In this document: positions 52,792 to 62,592 of the stretch, piece by piece
Layout of the letters: each line of letters starts with the position of its first letter
Position numbering within the stretch: the stretch's first letter is position 1
NCBI RefSeq assembly: GCF_000331305.1
Contig: NZ_KB217480.1
Location: 112,864 to 176,863 of the forward strand
Length of the DNA stretch: 64,000 bases
Direction: 5' to 3'
Source: Calothrix sp. PCC 7103
GTDB taxonomy: Bacteria > Cyanobacteriota > Cyanobacteriia > Cyanobacteriales > Nostocaceae
Program-made: the position numbers and the translations under genes
The notes under the pieces: model-generated
Told to the model about the DNA's origin: nothing
The model's database searches: none
What the model saw: the letters and a program-made list of their open reading frames with translations, nothing else

Positions 52792-52983
52792 ATGAGTGAC
52801 AATATTAAAGAGCCAAAGAAAAATCAAACAGAAGAACAAGAGGAAGATTCGGATGATTCATCTCGCTCTCCAGGAGTTGACAGAGGAGTAGGTGAAGCAG
52901 TAGAGTCATCTAAATCTGCAGAAATTAAAGGGTCTACTCAAAAAAATCAATCAGAATCATCGTCAACAGAAAAGAAAGATTAA
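52792..52983 (+). CDS. Small disordered acidic protein
   Basis: 63 residues (MSDNIKEPKKNQTEEQEEDS), almost entirely E, D, S, K, Q and N, with a single short motif SPGVDRGVGEAVESS in the middle. Predicted to be unstructured. It could be a phosphorylation substrate of the kinase two genes upstream, given many Ser/Thr; this is speculation. It is followed by a bidirectional terminator. Confidence 0.5.
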   Translation: MSDNIKEPKKNQTEEQEEDSDDSSRSPGVDRGVGEAVESSKSAEIKGSTQKNQSESSSTEKKD

Positions 52984-53004
52984 GAATTGCAATTCAAAGT
53001 TTAA

Positions 53005-53034
53005 TCCCCCTAACAGAGCGCTCTATTAGGGGGA
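53005..53034. terminator. Bidirectional terminator between convergent genes
   Basis: TCCCCCTAA (53005-53013) pairs with TTAGGGGGA (53026-53034) around a 12-nt loop that itself contains AGAGCGCTCT. It sits exactly between the plus-strand gene ending at 52983 and the minus-strand gene ending at 53041. Confidence 0.7.
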
Positions 53035-53040
53035 GATTAT

Positions 53041-53367
53041 CTAAAAAATTAACAATTTAGCAAGAACTCTCGTAACTGCGTTAATACTACTAACAATCTT
53101 AACTGCATTATTGAGACTTTGTATTTCGCGGTCTAAATCTTTAAATGCTTTGTCATATTCTGGCTTAAGAGATTCCAACCGTTTAAGAATTTCTTCTAAT
53201 TCCTGCATTTCGATGTTGTGGAGCTTCTTACCAACCTCTTTACGTTGGTTCACGAAATTTTGTTTAACTTCATTACTTTGTGTCTTTATGAATCGTTCAA
53301 CCTCTGGTAAATAAAGTTTTTTCTCCTTTGCTCTCAGTTCTAACATTAAATTATTAGTTGTAAACAT
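53041..53367 (-). CDS. Coiled-coil protein with hydrophobic C-terminus
   Basis: The 108-residue protein is almost wholly helical. A long charged coiled coil (LPEVERFIKTQSNEVKQNF, then HNIEMQELEEILKRLESLKP and EYDKAFKDLDREIQSL) is followed by an apolar tail (AVKIVSSINAVTRVLAKLLI) that could insert in or lie on a membrane. No family recognised. It lies 66 bp downstream of the lipoprotein gene on the same strand, probably one operon. The layout (coil plus amphipathic tail) is compatible with a small effector or regulator, but nothing proves it. Confidence 0.6.
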   Translation of the reverse strand: MFTTNNLMLELRAKEKKLYLPEVERFIKTQSNEVKQNFVNQRKEVGKKLHNIEMQELEEILKRLESLKPEYDKAFKDLDREIQSLNNAVKIVSSINAVTRVLAKLLIF

Positions 53368-53433
53368 GATTGTGATTCTCCTTTTTGTGTAATAATTTGG
53401 TTACTAGTTTTAGTGTTTTTTTGAGATGATTGT

Positions 53434-54282
53434 TTATTTTTTATCGATAAGAGCTAAAAAAGTGCCGATATCTTCTAATGCATTGTCTATACTCTCGGAG
53501 TTAATATTGCCTTCGACAGAAGCTTTATAAATTTCTTTAAAATCGCCTAGGGCATTGCATGCCTCTTTTAGTTCTGCAATATGTTTGTCAAGAAAAAGCA
53601 TTTGCTTGTGTTCTTCTATCCATGCTTGTGCATCTTCAATCGGTTCTTCGTCTGTTAAGGGTTCAATTAGCAGACGTGTCTCCCGTAAAGATTTGAGTAA
53701 TTCAAATTTGTGTTCCATAGAGCCTCTCAAACTATTTATCATATCCTGCTGTATTGTTAACTCTTTCAGAATTGTGTTATCGCGTTTTTCTAACTCCTTT
53801 CTAAGGGCGCCGTCGATTTTAGAATCAATCACAAGTTTACCAACTCTGCCTATTATTCCTTTATCATCAAACGAATAATTAGAACTAATTGTTTGAATGT
53901 TGCCAACAATTCCATCAATTTCTGCTTGAATTTGTTCTGGTGCATTAGAACGGGCAAGTTGTCTTAACTTCTGAAAATATTTTTGTAACAATTGGTTATG
54001 CTCACGCATACCAGCGATTTTTTTTAGCTGTTCTTCGGTGTCCTTCTTAGCATCCTTGTAATTTTCTATCGTTTGGTTTGCTAATTTGTCATCTGATAGT
54101 AATTTTTCAGCACTATAATCAGCTTGCAAATGACCAGCCTTATCTAATAGCTTATCAACAGCGTTTGCATATTGATTTCCTGCTTCTGTGATTTTGCTGT
54201 ATTCTTTCTGATAACGACAGCCAGTTGATAAAGCTGCAACGACTGCAACTAAAATAAAGGTTTTACGAAACTTAGGTAACAT
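53434..54282 (-). CDS. Coiled-coil lipoprotein
   Basis: 282 residues with a lipoprotein signal peptide: basic MLPKFRK, hydrophobic TFILVAVVAA, lipobox LSTGC with the cysteine at 22. The mature part is almost entirely helical and charged (KKDTEEQLKKIAGMREHNQL, LRKELEKRDNTILKELTIQQ, HIAELKEACNALGDFKEIYK), suggesting an extended coiled-coil bundle in the periplasm. No known domain recognised. First gene of a two-gene minus-strand operon with 53041. Its position next to the kinase/caspase cassette may be coincidental. Confidence 0.75.
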   Translation of the reverse strand: MLPKFRKTFILVAVVAALSTGCRYQKEYSKITEAGNQYANAVDKLLDKAGHLQADYSAEKLLSDDKLANQTIENYKDAKKDTEEQLKKIAGMREHNQLLQKYFQKLRQLARSNAPEQIQAEIDGIVGNIQTISSNYSFDDKGIIGRVGKLVIDSKIDGALRKELEKRDNTILKELTIQQDMINSLRGSMEHKFELLKSLRETRLLIEPLTDEEPIEDAQAWIEEHKQMLFLDKHIAELKEACNALGDFKEIYKASVEGNINSESIDNALEDIGTFLALIDKK

Positions 54283-54450
54283 AATGTTTAATATTTAATT
54301 TGAGTTTTGTTGGTTTACTGTGTTTTGACTGCTTTCACTTTTAATATAAATTTCAGTAAAACCTACTTATGCAGCTCATACCCGTAAGCAGGTTAAAACG
54401 GTTAAAACTATTTTGTATCAACTGCTGGTAACGTAAGTAGCGAAGCAGTT

Positions 54451-54593
54451 AGGGACTTCCAAATAAAAAAATCTCCATTCCTTGTCTTGTGGGGTGGGCA
54501 TCCTTGCCCGCCCTGGATATAGAAAGTTAGAGGACTAACATTCCACAAGCGCCCATTCCACTCTTATGGTTAATTTAATTTTTGGAAGTCCCT
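54451..54593. mobile_element. 143-bp MITE (AGGGACTTCC ends)
   Basis: AGGGACTTCCAAA (54451-54463) and TTTGGAAGTCCCT (54581-54593) are perfect 13-bp terminal inverted repeats, flanked by TT/TA bases. The centre carries GGGTGGGCATCCTTGCCCGCCC, itself hairpin-forming, but no gene. The remainder of 54283-54767 is promoter sequence for the two divergent operons. Confidence 0.7.
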
Positions 54594-54767
54594 TAGACCA
54601 CTCGCGCGTGGGTGTCGCTAATTGAATAAAATCAACCTATCCTTTGGATAACCTGGGCTAATGTATATAGTTTTTTTATATCTTCAGAAGTTACGTAATC
54701 CTTATCTGCTAATCTGTAATATATAGAAGAAGGTTTTAACAATATACTTCAAGTCAATGGTGCAACT

Positions 54768-56228
54768 ATGATCAATACAGCTTCAAGATATTGGAAAATT
54801 TGGCAAGTTAACCCTGCTCAGGATAAATTAGGGTATAAACAAGTACCAGTTCCAATTGCTCAAGAGTTCGCTAAAAATCAAGTACCGAATGTAGAGAGTG
54901 AAAATAATACTAACACCCAAAATTTTTTATTTTCGTATTTTTACGCAAATAAAACTAATTCTGATGTAATTAATCGCGCGCAAGCAGGTCTTTGTCTAAG
55001 ATGTTACGTTTCTGAGCCAATACTGAGAGAATGTAAAAAAATAGACTCTTTGTTCAGTGGTGGAAAGCAATTTACATATCGAGATTTATTACCGTTTGTC
55101 CTTGATGATGATGGGCAAAAATTAATTATTTTAGATCAAGATGGAAAAACCCAACTAATGGTAGATGACAACAGTCAAGTTAAAACATCTAGATATAAGT
55201 TATTTTCCGTCACAGTATTACAAACATTTAATCCTAATTCACAATCTCGAATGAGCTTGGACAATTGGGCCTATTTGCAAACCAAGCAAAATCCAGAACT
55301 GAAAAGCTTTTTATCGGAGTTTGGTTTCAAGCATTTATCTGATTGGGCACTTTTAAACCGAGTCAGGAGAACGCAACTTGAGCGTTTATCAACCCAGGAA
55401 CGCGATATGGTTAAAGCTTTTCATGCTGTTTATCGTCGAGATAGACAAATGCAACATCATAATGGCGCCAAAAAGTGTCCCGACCCTACTTTTGCTCAAT
55501 TGCAAGAAATGTTAGCTTATTTGCAGCAGTGCCAGGTGTTTATTGATACTCCTGTAGCGTTGCTCAAAGGACTCAAGAATATTGCTCAACAAATTAGAGA
55601 ATATGATATTTGGACTTCTAGAGAATCTTTAGATATATACGATGCTGAAAATGGTACGTATCACACAAGACACGATTTCCCCTCTGATTCTCTTGATGAA
55701 GTGGATGTAGAACAGCAAGAATTTTTAGATTTTTTACAAACGCAGCTATATACGGTTTTGAGCGATGTAATTCAGCAACAAGTAGAAGCCAATATCAAAA
55801 AATTACAAAAAAGTAGTAAGTATGCACCGTTTGCTGATAAATATATCAAAGGGCTGCAATTATACTACTGTCAAGCAATGTCTTTAAAAGAAATTATGCC
55901 TGTGTTGGGGATGACAAGTTGGGATCAAACTAGACGAATTCTAAATCCCGGAGATTTATTAACTTCTGTACGCGCACGGACTACAGAACAGATGTTAGAA
56001 AGTATTTTGACTTTAGCTGTAGAAAAAGGTTTGACTAAAATTCCACCCCCACCCGACTATTTGAAAGCGCTGACAGAACAAATTGAATTTTATGTAGATG
56101 GACAAGTGTTTAAAGCAGCAGCAGAAGAAATTCAAGCAGGGAAAAACCGGACTATGGCTAGTTTATATGCCCAAAAACTTCGCACTTATATGGAAACATG
56201 TACAGAACTTGTTGCCAATTTAGGATAG
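54768..56228 (+). CDS. Sigma-factor-like protein of a DUF1822/CHAT operon
   Basis: 486 residues. It begins with an interaction-type N-terminus (SRYWKIWQVNPAQDKLGYKQ). In the middle, LDNWAYLQTKQNPELKSFLS, EFGFKHLSDWALLNR and QERDMVKAFHAVYRRDRQ match the pattern I associate with cyanobacterial sigma-70-like proteins encoded before DUF1822 and CHAT genes. The last third (YIKGLQLYYCQAMSLKEIMP, VLGMTSWDQTRRILNPG) resembles a region-4-like HTH that recognises DNA. It is therefore a candidate regulator; RNA polymerase binding is unproven. First gene of a three-gene operon (gaps of 140 and 20 bp). Confidence 0.65.
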   Translation: MINTASRYWKIWQVNPAQDKLGYKQVPVPIAQEFAKNQVPNVESENNTNTQNFLFSYFYANKTNSDVINRAQAGLCLRCYVSEPILRECKKIDSLFSGGKQFTYRDLLPFVLDDDGQKLIILDQDGKTQLMVDDNSQVKTSRYKLFSVTVLQTFNPNSQSRMSLDNWAYLQTKQNPELKSFLSEFGFKHLSDWALLNRVRRTQLERLSTQERDMVKAFHAVYRRDRQMQHHNGAKKCPDPTFAQLQEMLAYLQQCQVFIDTPVALLKGLKNIAQQIREYDIWTSRESLDIYDAENGTYHTRHDFPSDSLDEVDVEQQEFLDFLQTQLYTVLSDVIQQQVEANIKKLQKSSKYAPFADKYIKGLQLYYCQAMSLKEIMPVLGMTSWDQTRRILNPGDLLTSVRARTTEQMLESILTLAVEKGLTKIPPPPDYLKALTEQIEFYVDGQVFKAAAEEIQAGKNRTMASLYAQKLRTYMETCTELVANLG

Positions 56229-56368
56229 TATTATAACAAAAGGTAAAAGGAAACAGTTGCAAATCGATTTTGCGGCGCCACAATGCATCTATATATAACT
56301 ATGCCAACTATAAACTGCATAAGTTGTACAGACTGGTACCTATTTACCTTTAAGTACGAGGTAAAACC

Positions 56369-57481
56369 ATGCCAAACTTAAATTCCACCCAAGATTTTAG
56401 GCTTTTATTACCTGAAATCGTTCCCTTAGAAACCGAACATTTCGCACTTGCATTTTCAACAAGCTCTTTAAACAATGATGTTGACAATGCTTGGCAAACT
56501 TATCTTAATACGTTAGGGCTACTTGCTTTTGAGGCATGGTTAGCGTCGGAAATTGATGATCTGGACATCGTAAAAAGTCATAAGCAGCAAGTTATCCATC
56601 GAGATATGGAGCAGATAGCAATTGCAGGTAGTTTACAACTAGATGATTACAACTTTTGTGTGATTGCAACAGAGCATTTACTCAACGAAATTGTCAATAT
56701 ACCTCAAGAAGTAATTGAGCAACCGCAGTTAATACCCCATTTTTATGTATTACTTGAGGTGTTAGAAGAAGAGGAAGAAGTTGTCATTAGAGGATTTCTA
56801 CCTTACAACCAATTAATTCAGATACAAAATAACTTGCAATTACCAGTACATGATGGCGCCTATCAAATTCCATTCTCTTACTTTGATATTGAACCAAATC
56901 ATATACTAGCTTATTATCTTCATACCCAAGCGTCTGAATTTACTGTACCAATCCTTGATAGACAGGTTAATCAAGTTAATCAAGTTAACCCAGTTAGTCA
57001 ATGGAGCGAAAATCTCACTAGAGTCATCACCAGCACGACTAAACTCAGTCAGTGGTTACAAGGAGTACTGGATGAAGCTTGGCAAACTATAGATTCTCTT
57101 ACAAACCCAGAATTAGCTTTAGCTTTAAGCTCTAGGAATACAAATCAAGACACTAAAAAAGCGAAAATTATTAATTTAGGTCTAGATTTAACCAGCAAAA
57201 AATTTGCGTTATTAGTAAGCATATCTCCCGATGTATCTGAGGGCACACAAGAAAAAATTAGTGTATTAGCCCAATTATATCCTTTAGGCGAAGAAAGGTT
57301 TCTACCGCAAAATATGAAATTGATGCTGCTATCGAAAGCTGGTAAAACCCTCCAAGAAGTAACAGCGAGAACTCAAGATAACTATATTCAACTCAAAACC
57401 TTTAAAGGTGAGCCAGGTATAAAATTTAGCATTAAAGTAACTTTAGGAGATGTGAGCGTGAACGAAAATTTTGAATTGTAA
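56369..57481 (+). CDS. DUF1822 family protein
   Basis: The 370-residue protein has the typical DUF1822 N-terminus: two beta-rich blocks with LLLPEIVPLETEHFALAFST, NDVDNAWQTYLNTLGLLAFE, WLASEIDDLD, then a region with IATEHLLNEIVNIPQEV and VLEEEEEVVIRGFLPYNQL. The C-terminal half (about 265-370) resembles a beta-sandwich (IINLGLDLTSKKFALLVSIS, PLGEERFLPQNMKLMLL). Function unknown; cyanobacteria usually encode it between a sigma-like protein and a CHAT protein, as here. It may be the linker or the target of the CHAT protease. The stop is 20 bp before the CHAT ATG. Confidence 0.85.
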   Translation: MPNLNSTQDFRLLLPEIVPLETEHFALAFSTSSLNNDVDNAWQTYLNTLGLLAFEAWLASEIDDLDIVKSHKQQVIHRDMEQIAIAGSLQLDDYNFCVIATEHLLNEIVNIPQEVIEQPQLIPHFYVLLEVLEEEEEVVIRGFLPYNQLIQIQNNLQLPVHDGAYQIPFSYFDIEPNHILAYYLHTQASEFTVPILDRQVNQVNQVNPVSQWSENLTRVITSTTKLSQWLQGVLDEAWQTIDSLTNPELALALSSRNTNQDTKKAKIINLGLDLTSKKFALLVSISPDVSEGTQEKISVLAQLYPLGEERFLPQNMKLMLLSKAGKTLQEVTARTQDNYIQLKTFKGEPGIKFSIKVTLGDVSVNENFEL

Positions 57482-57501
57482 AAGAATTGTGCAATAAAGT
57501 A

Positions 57502-60500
57502 ATGGTTTATTCAGTTATCATCAATTTAGGGTGTGGTAATTTATCCGAGGGTTTCCCTGTAGTGATTGTTGGGTTGCAGGAAGCAAGTAACCCTCGTTCG
57601 CAGCAAATTGTCGGTAGTTTGGCGCCGGCGCCGAATTTGATAGAATCGTATCAAAATTGGCAATTGATATATCAAAGTTTGTGTGACCGTGCTGCATTTC
57701 GAGGTAGAAACCCCGGTTATAAAAGCGCATCACTCAGAAGTTTTGAGGATGATGATGACGATGACTTAGAAATTAATGAAGCTGATGTCACAAATGTTTC
57801 CATAGTGAATTTTTATGATTTGTGTCAACAGTTACAACTCGAAATTGATAATTGGCTCTTATCACCAACAATTATCAATATTAACCGACAGTTGCGCGCG
57901 GCACTTAACCCTGCTTCAGAAATTCGAGTAATTATCGAAACTCAAGATGATATTATTCAAAAATTACCTTGGCATTGTTGTGACTTTTTTCAATATTTTC
58001 CGCGCGCAGAAGTATCCTTTGCAAGGATAGAATACCAAAGTAATTCTCACTTGCAATTGGCAAAAATTCCTCGAACCAAAGTTAGAATTTTGGCGATTTT
58101 AGGTAATTCGCAAGGAATTAATTTAGAGAAAGAAAAGACTTTTTTACAAAGTTTACCAAATACGGAAGTAGAATTTGTTATCAAACCTTCGCGACAGGAA
58201 TTTAATGATAAACTTTGGGACTCTCAAGGTTGGGACATGCTATTTTTTGCTGGGCATAGCCAAACAGAGCAAGGAAAAGGGATAATTTATATTAACGAAA
58301 ATCCAACAAATAACAGCTTAACTATTGAACAGTTGACAGAAGCTTTAAAAGCAGCGATTGAGAAAGGCTTAAAAATCGCAATATTTAATTCCTGCGATGG
58401 CTTAGGTTTAGCACAAAGTTTGGAAAAATTAAATATACCAACAACTATTGTCATGCGCGAACCCGTGCCAAATCGGGTAGCAGAGAGTTTTTTCAACTAT
58501 TTTTTACAAGCATTCGTATTTGAACAAAAATCTTTATATATCTCAGTCCAGCAAGCACGACGTAGATTACAAGGATTAGAAGATGATTTTCCTGGTGCGA
58601 GTTGGTTGCCAGTAATTTTTACTAATCCTGCAGAAGAACCACCGACTTGGCTAAGTTTACAAGAACAATTTTCGCATCTAACTATATCTCAACCTCCACA
58701 AATAAGCACTCAACCCAAAAATCAAAATAAACGTCAAGATTGGGGAGATGCAATTGATGTTTCAACATTTTACGGACGGAATGATGAAATTAACACTTTT
58801 AAACAATGGCTGATAAAAGATAAGTGCCGATTAATTACAATTATCGGCATAGGTGGCATTGGTAAAACTTCTTTGTCTGTAAAATTAGCCGAATCTGTTC
58901 AAAATGAATTTGATTGCTTAATCTGGCGCAGTTTGCGAAATGCACCACCTGTAGAAGATTTATTAACCGATTTAATTAGCTTTTTAACAACAGAACATCA
59001 AATCGTTATCGCTAATTCCTTAGATAAACAAATAGCGCAATTAATTGATTGTTTGCGTGCTACGCGCTGTTTAATAGTCTTAGATAATCTGGAATCAATT
59101 TTAGACAGTGATAAACAAGTAGGGAATTATCGTCAAGGATATACAGGATACGGACAACTTCTGCGATACATTGGTGATACTATGCATCAAAGTAGTGTTC
59201 TAGTTACTAGTCGAGAAAAACCCAAAGGATTAAACGCCAAAGAAGGCGAAAATTTACCTGTGCGCTTGCTGACTTTAAAAGGTTTAAATTACAGCGAGGG
59301 AGAATCAATTCTCTTTTCAAAAGGTTTATCACCGTCAGTATCTGAAATAAATAGCTTGGTTGGGTGTTATGGTGGAAATCCATTAGCGCTAAAAATTGCC
59401 GCAACAACGATTTTAGATTTATTTAATGGTAGTATTACTGATTTTTTAGAAGGGGGGACAGTTCTTTGTAACGATATTTTTAATTTGCTCGACCAACAAT
59501 TTCAACGTTTATCAGTTCTGGAAAGACAAGTGATGTATTGGTTGGCAATTAATCGAGAATGGATGTCTATCAAAGAATTACAAAATAATATTATTGATAT
59601 AATTAAACAACGAGACTTAATAACCGCTTTAGAATCTTTAGTATCGCGCTGTTTAATTGAAAATCAGGCTGGCAAGTTTACTCAGCAGCCAGTTGTCATG
59701 GAGTATATAACTGAAGAATTAGTTGAAAAAGTAACTCAAGAAATTTATAGTAGTGAAATTAATACTTTAAATAAATATGCTTTAATTCTAGTTCAAAATC
59801 AAGATTATTTAATTAACGCTCAAATCCAATTTATTCTCCAACCAATCGCAGAAAAATTATTAGATTATTTCGGTACAACGACAAATATCAAAGCTCAATT
59901 AAATCAAATTATCGCTCAAATTAAAGTTCAAATTAAAACATCAAAATTACCCCAATTTGGTTATGCTGTAGGTAATATTATTAATCTGCTGCGACACCTG
60001 GGCATAGAATTGAACAATTATGACTTTTCTAACCTTAATATTTGTCAAGCCAACCTCCAAGGAATAAACTTACAACAAACCAACTTTGCTAATTGCAATT
60101 TGAAAAAAACAGTATTTACCCAAACATTAGGTAGTTTACTCATAGCCAAATTTAGCCCCGAAGGTAAGTTATTTGCAACAGCTATCGAAAATAATATTTA
60201 CCTCTGGGAAGTTGATAATATCCAACAATTATTAAAACTTGATGGTCATACTGCATGGGTGCGAGCTATTGCTTTTCATCCAAATGGTAAAGTTTTAGCT
60301 AGTGGTAGTAACGATAACACAATTAAGTTGTGGAACCTGGAAACCGGACAATGCTTGCAAACTCTCTCTGGTCATACATCTTCAGTCGCAACTCTTGCTT
60401 TCCATTATGACGGTAATATTTTAGCTAGCGGTAGCAACGATAAAACAGTAAGATTGTGGGATATTTCTACAGGGAGCGTGGAAATATTTGCAGGTCATAC

Positions 60501-61986
60501 TAATAATCTGATTTTTGCAACTTTTCATCCCCACGAACAAATATTAATTACCGCTAGCACAGATAACACGGTAAGATTGTGGGATGTTACAACTGGTGAG
60601 TGCGCGCGAATTTTTAATATAGCAATTAATTGGCGCCTAGCTATCGCCTTAAGTCATGATGGTAAAATTTTAGCCACCGGAAGCGATAGTAATGCAGTTA
60701 AATTTTGGGATATATCCAAGGGTGAATGCATTCAAACTTTACCCGATTATCACAGTTGTGTCTGGTCGATAGCGTTTAGTAATGACGATAAAACCATAAT
60801 TACTGGTAGCGAAGACAACACAATTAAAATTTGGGATGTGGAAACGGGCGAATGCTTACAAACCCTGCGCGAGCATCAACAGCGGGTTTGGCTAGTTAAT
60901 TTACACCCTAATAACTCTACTTTGCTGAGTATTAGTGAAGACCAAACAATCAAACTTTGGGATATTAACTCGCGACGCTGTTTAAAAACATTAGAAGGTT
61001 ATAGTAACTGGATATTATCTCTTGCGTTTAGCCCCGACGGTCAAACTTTAGCTAGCAGTTCCCAAGACCAAAAAATCCGATTATGGGATATGAAAACGGG
61101 AACGTCCACTTTAACTTTAGAAGGACACGATAATCTTATCTCTACTCTCGCTTTTGCTCCCGTAATATTAGGTGGCGATTGTCTGTTAGCTAGCGGTAGC
61201 GATGATAATACTATTAAATTATGGAATCAACAAGGGGAATGTTTGCAAACGCTGCGAGGACACTCCGCTTGGGTATATGCGGTTGCGTTTAGTCCAGGGG
61301 GCGAAATTTTAGCTAGTGGTAGTAGCGATAACACAGTAAAAATTTGGGATTGGCGTGTTGGTAATTGTTTGCATACTTTTGTCGGACACGAACACCGTGT
61401 TAAATCAATCAGTTTTCATCCGAATGGTAATATTCTCGCTAGTGCTAGCGATGATAAAACTATCAAAATTTGGGATGTAAATAATAATACTTGCTTGCAA
61501 ACGCTGACTGGGCATGAAGATAGTGTTTGCTATTTAGTTTTTAGCCCTGATGGTAGTATTATTGCTAGTGGTAGTTGTAATAAAATTATTAAATTTTGGG
61601 ATGTGAGTACAGGGAAATGCACGCGAACATTATCGGCGCATAACTCTAGAATCCGCGCGCTCGCCTTTAGTCCAGATGGTAAAATTTTGGCTAGCTGTAG
61701 TGATGACTGTACGGTAAAATTGTGGGGCGCCGATACGGGTGAACATATCAGAACTATTACAGGACATGATAAAGGTGTTTGGACAGTAGCAATTAATGCT
61801 GATAATTTCCTATTAGCTAGCGGTGGCGAAGACCAAACGATAAAATTGTGGGATTTGCATTCCTGTGAATATATTCAAACCTTGAGATGTACTCGACCGT
61901 ATGAAGGTATGAATATTAATAATATTAGTGGGTTAACAGATGCTCAAAAAAACATTTTAATATCTTTGGGGGCAGTAGAAGCATAA
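57502..61986 (+). CDS. CHAT protease - NB-ARC - pentapeptide - WD40 protein
   Basis: 1494 residues from the ATG at 57502 (MVYSVIINLG); a TTG at 57487 would add five. CHAT domain (about 150-370): DMLFFAGHSQTEQG (His about 251) and IAIFNSCDGLGL (Cys about 297). NB-ARC NTPase (about 425-700): Walker A GIGGIGKTS (about 449), Walker B CLIVLDNLES, GLPLAL-like GGNPLALKIA. A short pentapeptide stretch (about 845-875, SNLNICQANLQGINLQQTNF) precedes 14 WD40 repeats, enough for two propellers. CHAT-STAND proteins are thought to be ligand-activated proteases. Last gene of the operon with DUF1822 and the sigma-like gene. Confidence 0.92.
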   Translation: MVYSVIINLGCGNLSEGFPVVIVGLQEASNPRSQQIVGSLAPAPNLIESYQNWQLIYQSLCDRAAFRGRNPGYKSASLRSFEDDDDDDLEINEADVTNVSIVNFYDLCQQLQLEIDNWLLSPTIININRQLRAALNPASEIRVIIETQDDIIQKLPWHCCDFFQYFPRAEVSFARIEYQSNSHLQLAKIPRTKVRILAILGNSQGINLEKEKTFLQSLPNTEVEFVIKPSRQEFNDKLWDSQGWDMLFFAGHSQTEQGKGIIYINENPTNNSLTIEQLTEALKAAIEKGLKIAIFNSCDGLGLAQSLEKLNIPTTIVMREPVPNRVAESFFNYFLQAFVFEQKSLYISVQQARRRLQGLEDDFPGASWLPVIFTNPAEEPPTWLSLQEQFSHLTISQPPQISTQPKNQNKRQDWGDAIDVSTFYGRNDEINTFKQWLIKDKCRLITIIGIGGIGKTSLSVKLAESVQNEFDCLIWRSLRNAPPVEDLLTDLISFLTTEHQIVIANSLDKQIAQLIDCLRATRCLIVLDNLESILDSDKQVGNYRQGYTGYGQLLRYIGDTMHQSSVLVTSREKPKGLNAKEGENLPVRLLTLKGLNYSEGESILFSKGLSPSVSEINSLVGCYGGNPLALKIAATTILDLFNGSITDFLEGGTVLCNDIFNLLDQQFQRLSVLERQVMYWLAINREWMSIKELQNNIIDIIKQRDLITALESLVSRCLIENQAGKFTQQPVVMEYITEELVEKVTQEIYSSEINTLNKYALILVQNQDYLINAQIQFILQPIAEKLLDYFGTTTNIKAQLNQIIAQIKVQIKTSKLPQFGYAVGNIINLLRHLGIELNNYDFSNLNICQANLQGINLQQTNFANCNLKKTVFTQTLGSLLIAKFSPEGKLFATAIENNIYLWEVDNIQQLLKLDGHTAWVRAIAFHPNGKVLASGSNDNTIKLWNLETGQCLQTLSGHTSSVATLAFHYDGNILASGSNDKTVRLWDISTGSVEIFAGHTNNLIFATFHPHEQILITASTDNTVRLWDVTTGECARIFNIAINWRLAIALSHDGKILATGSDSNAVKFWDISKGECIQTLPDYHSCVWSIAFSNDDKTIITGSEDNTIKIWDVETGECLQTLREHQQRVWLVNLHPNNSTLLSISEDQTIKLWDINSRRCLKTLEGYSNWILSLAFSPDGQTLASSSQDQKIRLWDMKTGTSTLTLEGHDNLISTLAFAPVILGGDCLLASGSDDNTIKLWNQQGECLQTLRGHSAWVYAVAFSPGGEILASGSSDNTVKIWDWRVGNCLHTFVGHEHRVKSISFHPNGNILASASDDKTIKIWDVNNNTCLQTLTGHEDSVCYLVFSPDGSIIASGSCNKIIKFWDVSTGKCTRTLSAHNSRIRALAFSPDGKILASCSDDCTVKLWGADTGEHIRTITGHDKGVWTVAINADNFLLASGGEDQTIKLWDLHSCEYIQTLRCTRPYEGMNINNISGLTDAQKNILISLGAVEA

Positions 61987-62285
61987 TTAATTTAGATATT
62001 TGTAGGTTGGGGAGTTAACACTAGAAGTTAAAAAAAAATGACAGTATTATCTTGAGTTACTTGGGCATGGACACTATTGTTACAAACAGCAGATAAGCAG
62101 ATTAAACTAAGGACACCCAGCTCGACAAAAGTTAATTTCATCAATCCAGTTCTTGTTTTTGTTACGTATCTATTGTTCCCAATTGAGTAAATTTGTAACG
62201 TTAATTAATTTTCGGCTACAGCAGCACAGGTTAAGGCTGTTTGCATCTGCGAAGGGGATTTAGCTGCAACTAACTCTATTTTGCC

Positions 62286-62504
62286 TTGGGCATTACGTCG
62301 CCAGAAAGTAGCTCAATTTTTCCGACGACTCAACCCGAAAAACTAACTAAATATAAACATCTAGGTAAAGCTGGAACTCCGGCTCATGTCAATGCTGTAA
62401 TCTCTGTGGCAAGGAGAATTCAAATTGATTACTTACAATCGTGTATTGACTCTCTCAGGCAGAACTGGGTGGATTTATATGAAAGTCTCAAAGAGAAAAA
62501 ATAA
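62286..62504 (+). CDS. Doubtful small frame or gene remnant
   Basis: A 72-codon frame contains EKLTKYKHLGKAGTPAHVNA and ARRIQIDYLQSCIDSLRQNW. No family recognised. The flanking region 61987-62285 is non-coding and includes in another frame ALRRQKVAQFFRRL, so this may be the end of a decayed gene. A weak candidate only. Confidence 0.25.
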   Translation: MGITSPESSSIFPTTQPEKLTKYKHLGKAGTPAHVNAVISVARRIQIDYLQSCIDSLRQNWVDLYESLKEKK

Positions 62505-62520
62505 ATATAATTAAAAAATA

Positions 62521-62592
62521 TGTTCGCGTTTAACAAACGCGAACATATTTTTCTTTCTTTTACCCTCTTTTTTCCTTAACCGAGCAGTATTG
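62521..62592 (+). repeat. Hairpin plus conserved T-rich tail element, copy B
   Basis: TGTTCGCGTTT (62521-62531) pairs perfectly with AAACGCGAACA (62535-62545), followed by T-rich DNA and TTAACCGAGCAGTATTG (62576-62592). The tail is almost the same as in the copy at 237-326, while the stem differs in sequence but keeps its shape. It probably also terminates plus-strand transcripts. The gap 62593-62806 has no gene. Confidence 0.6.
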
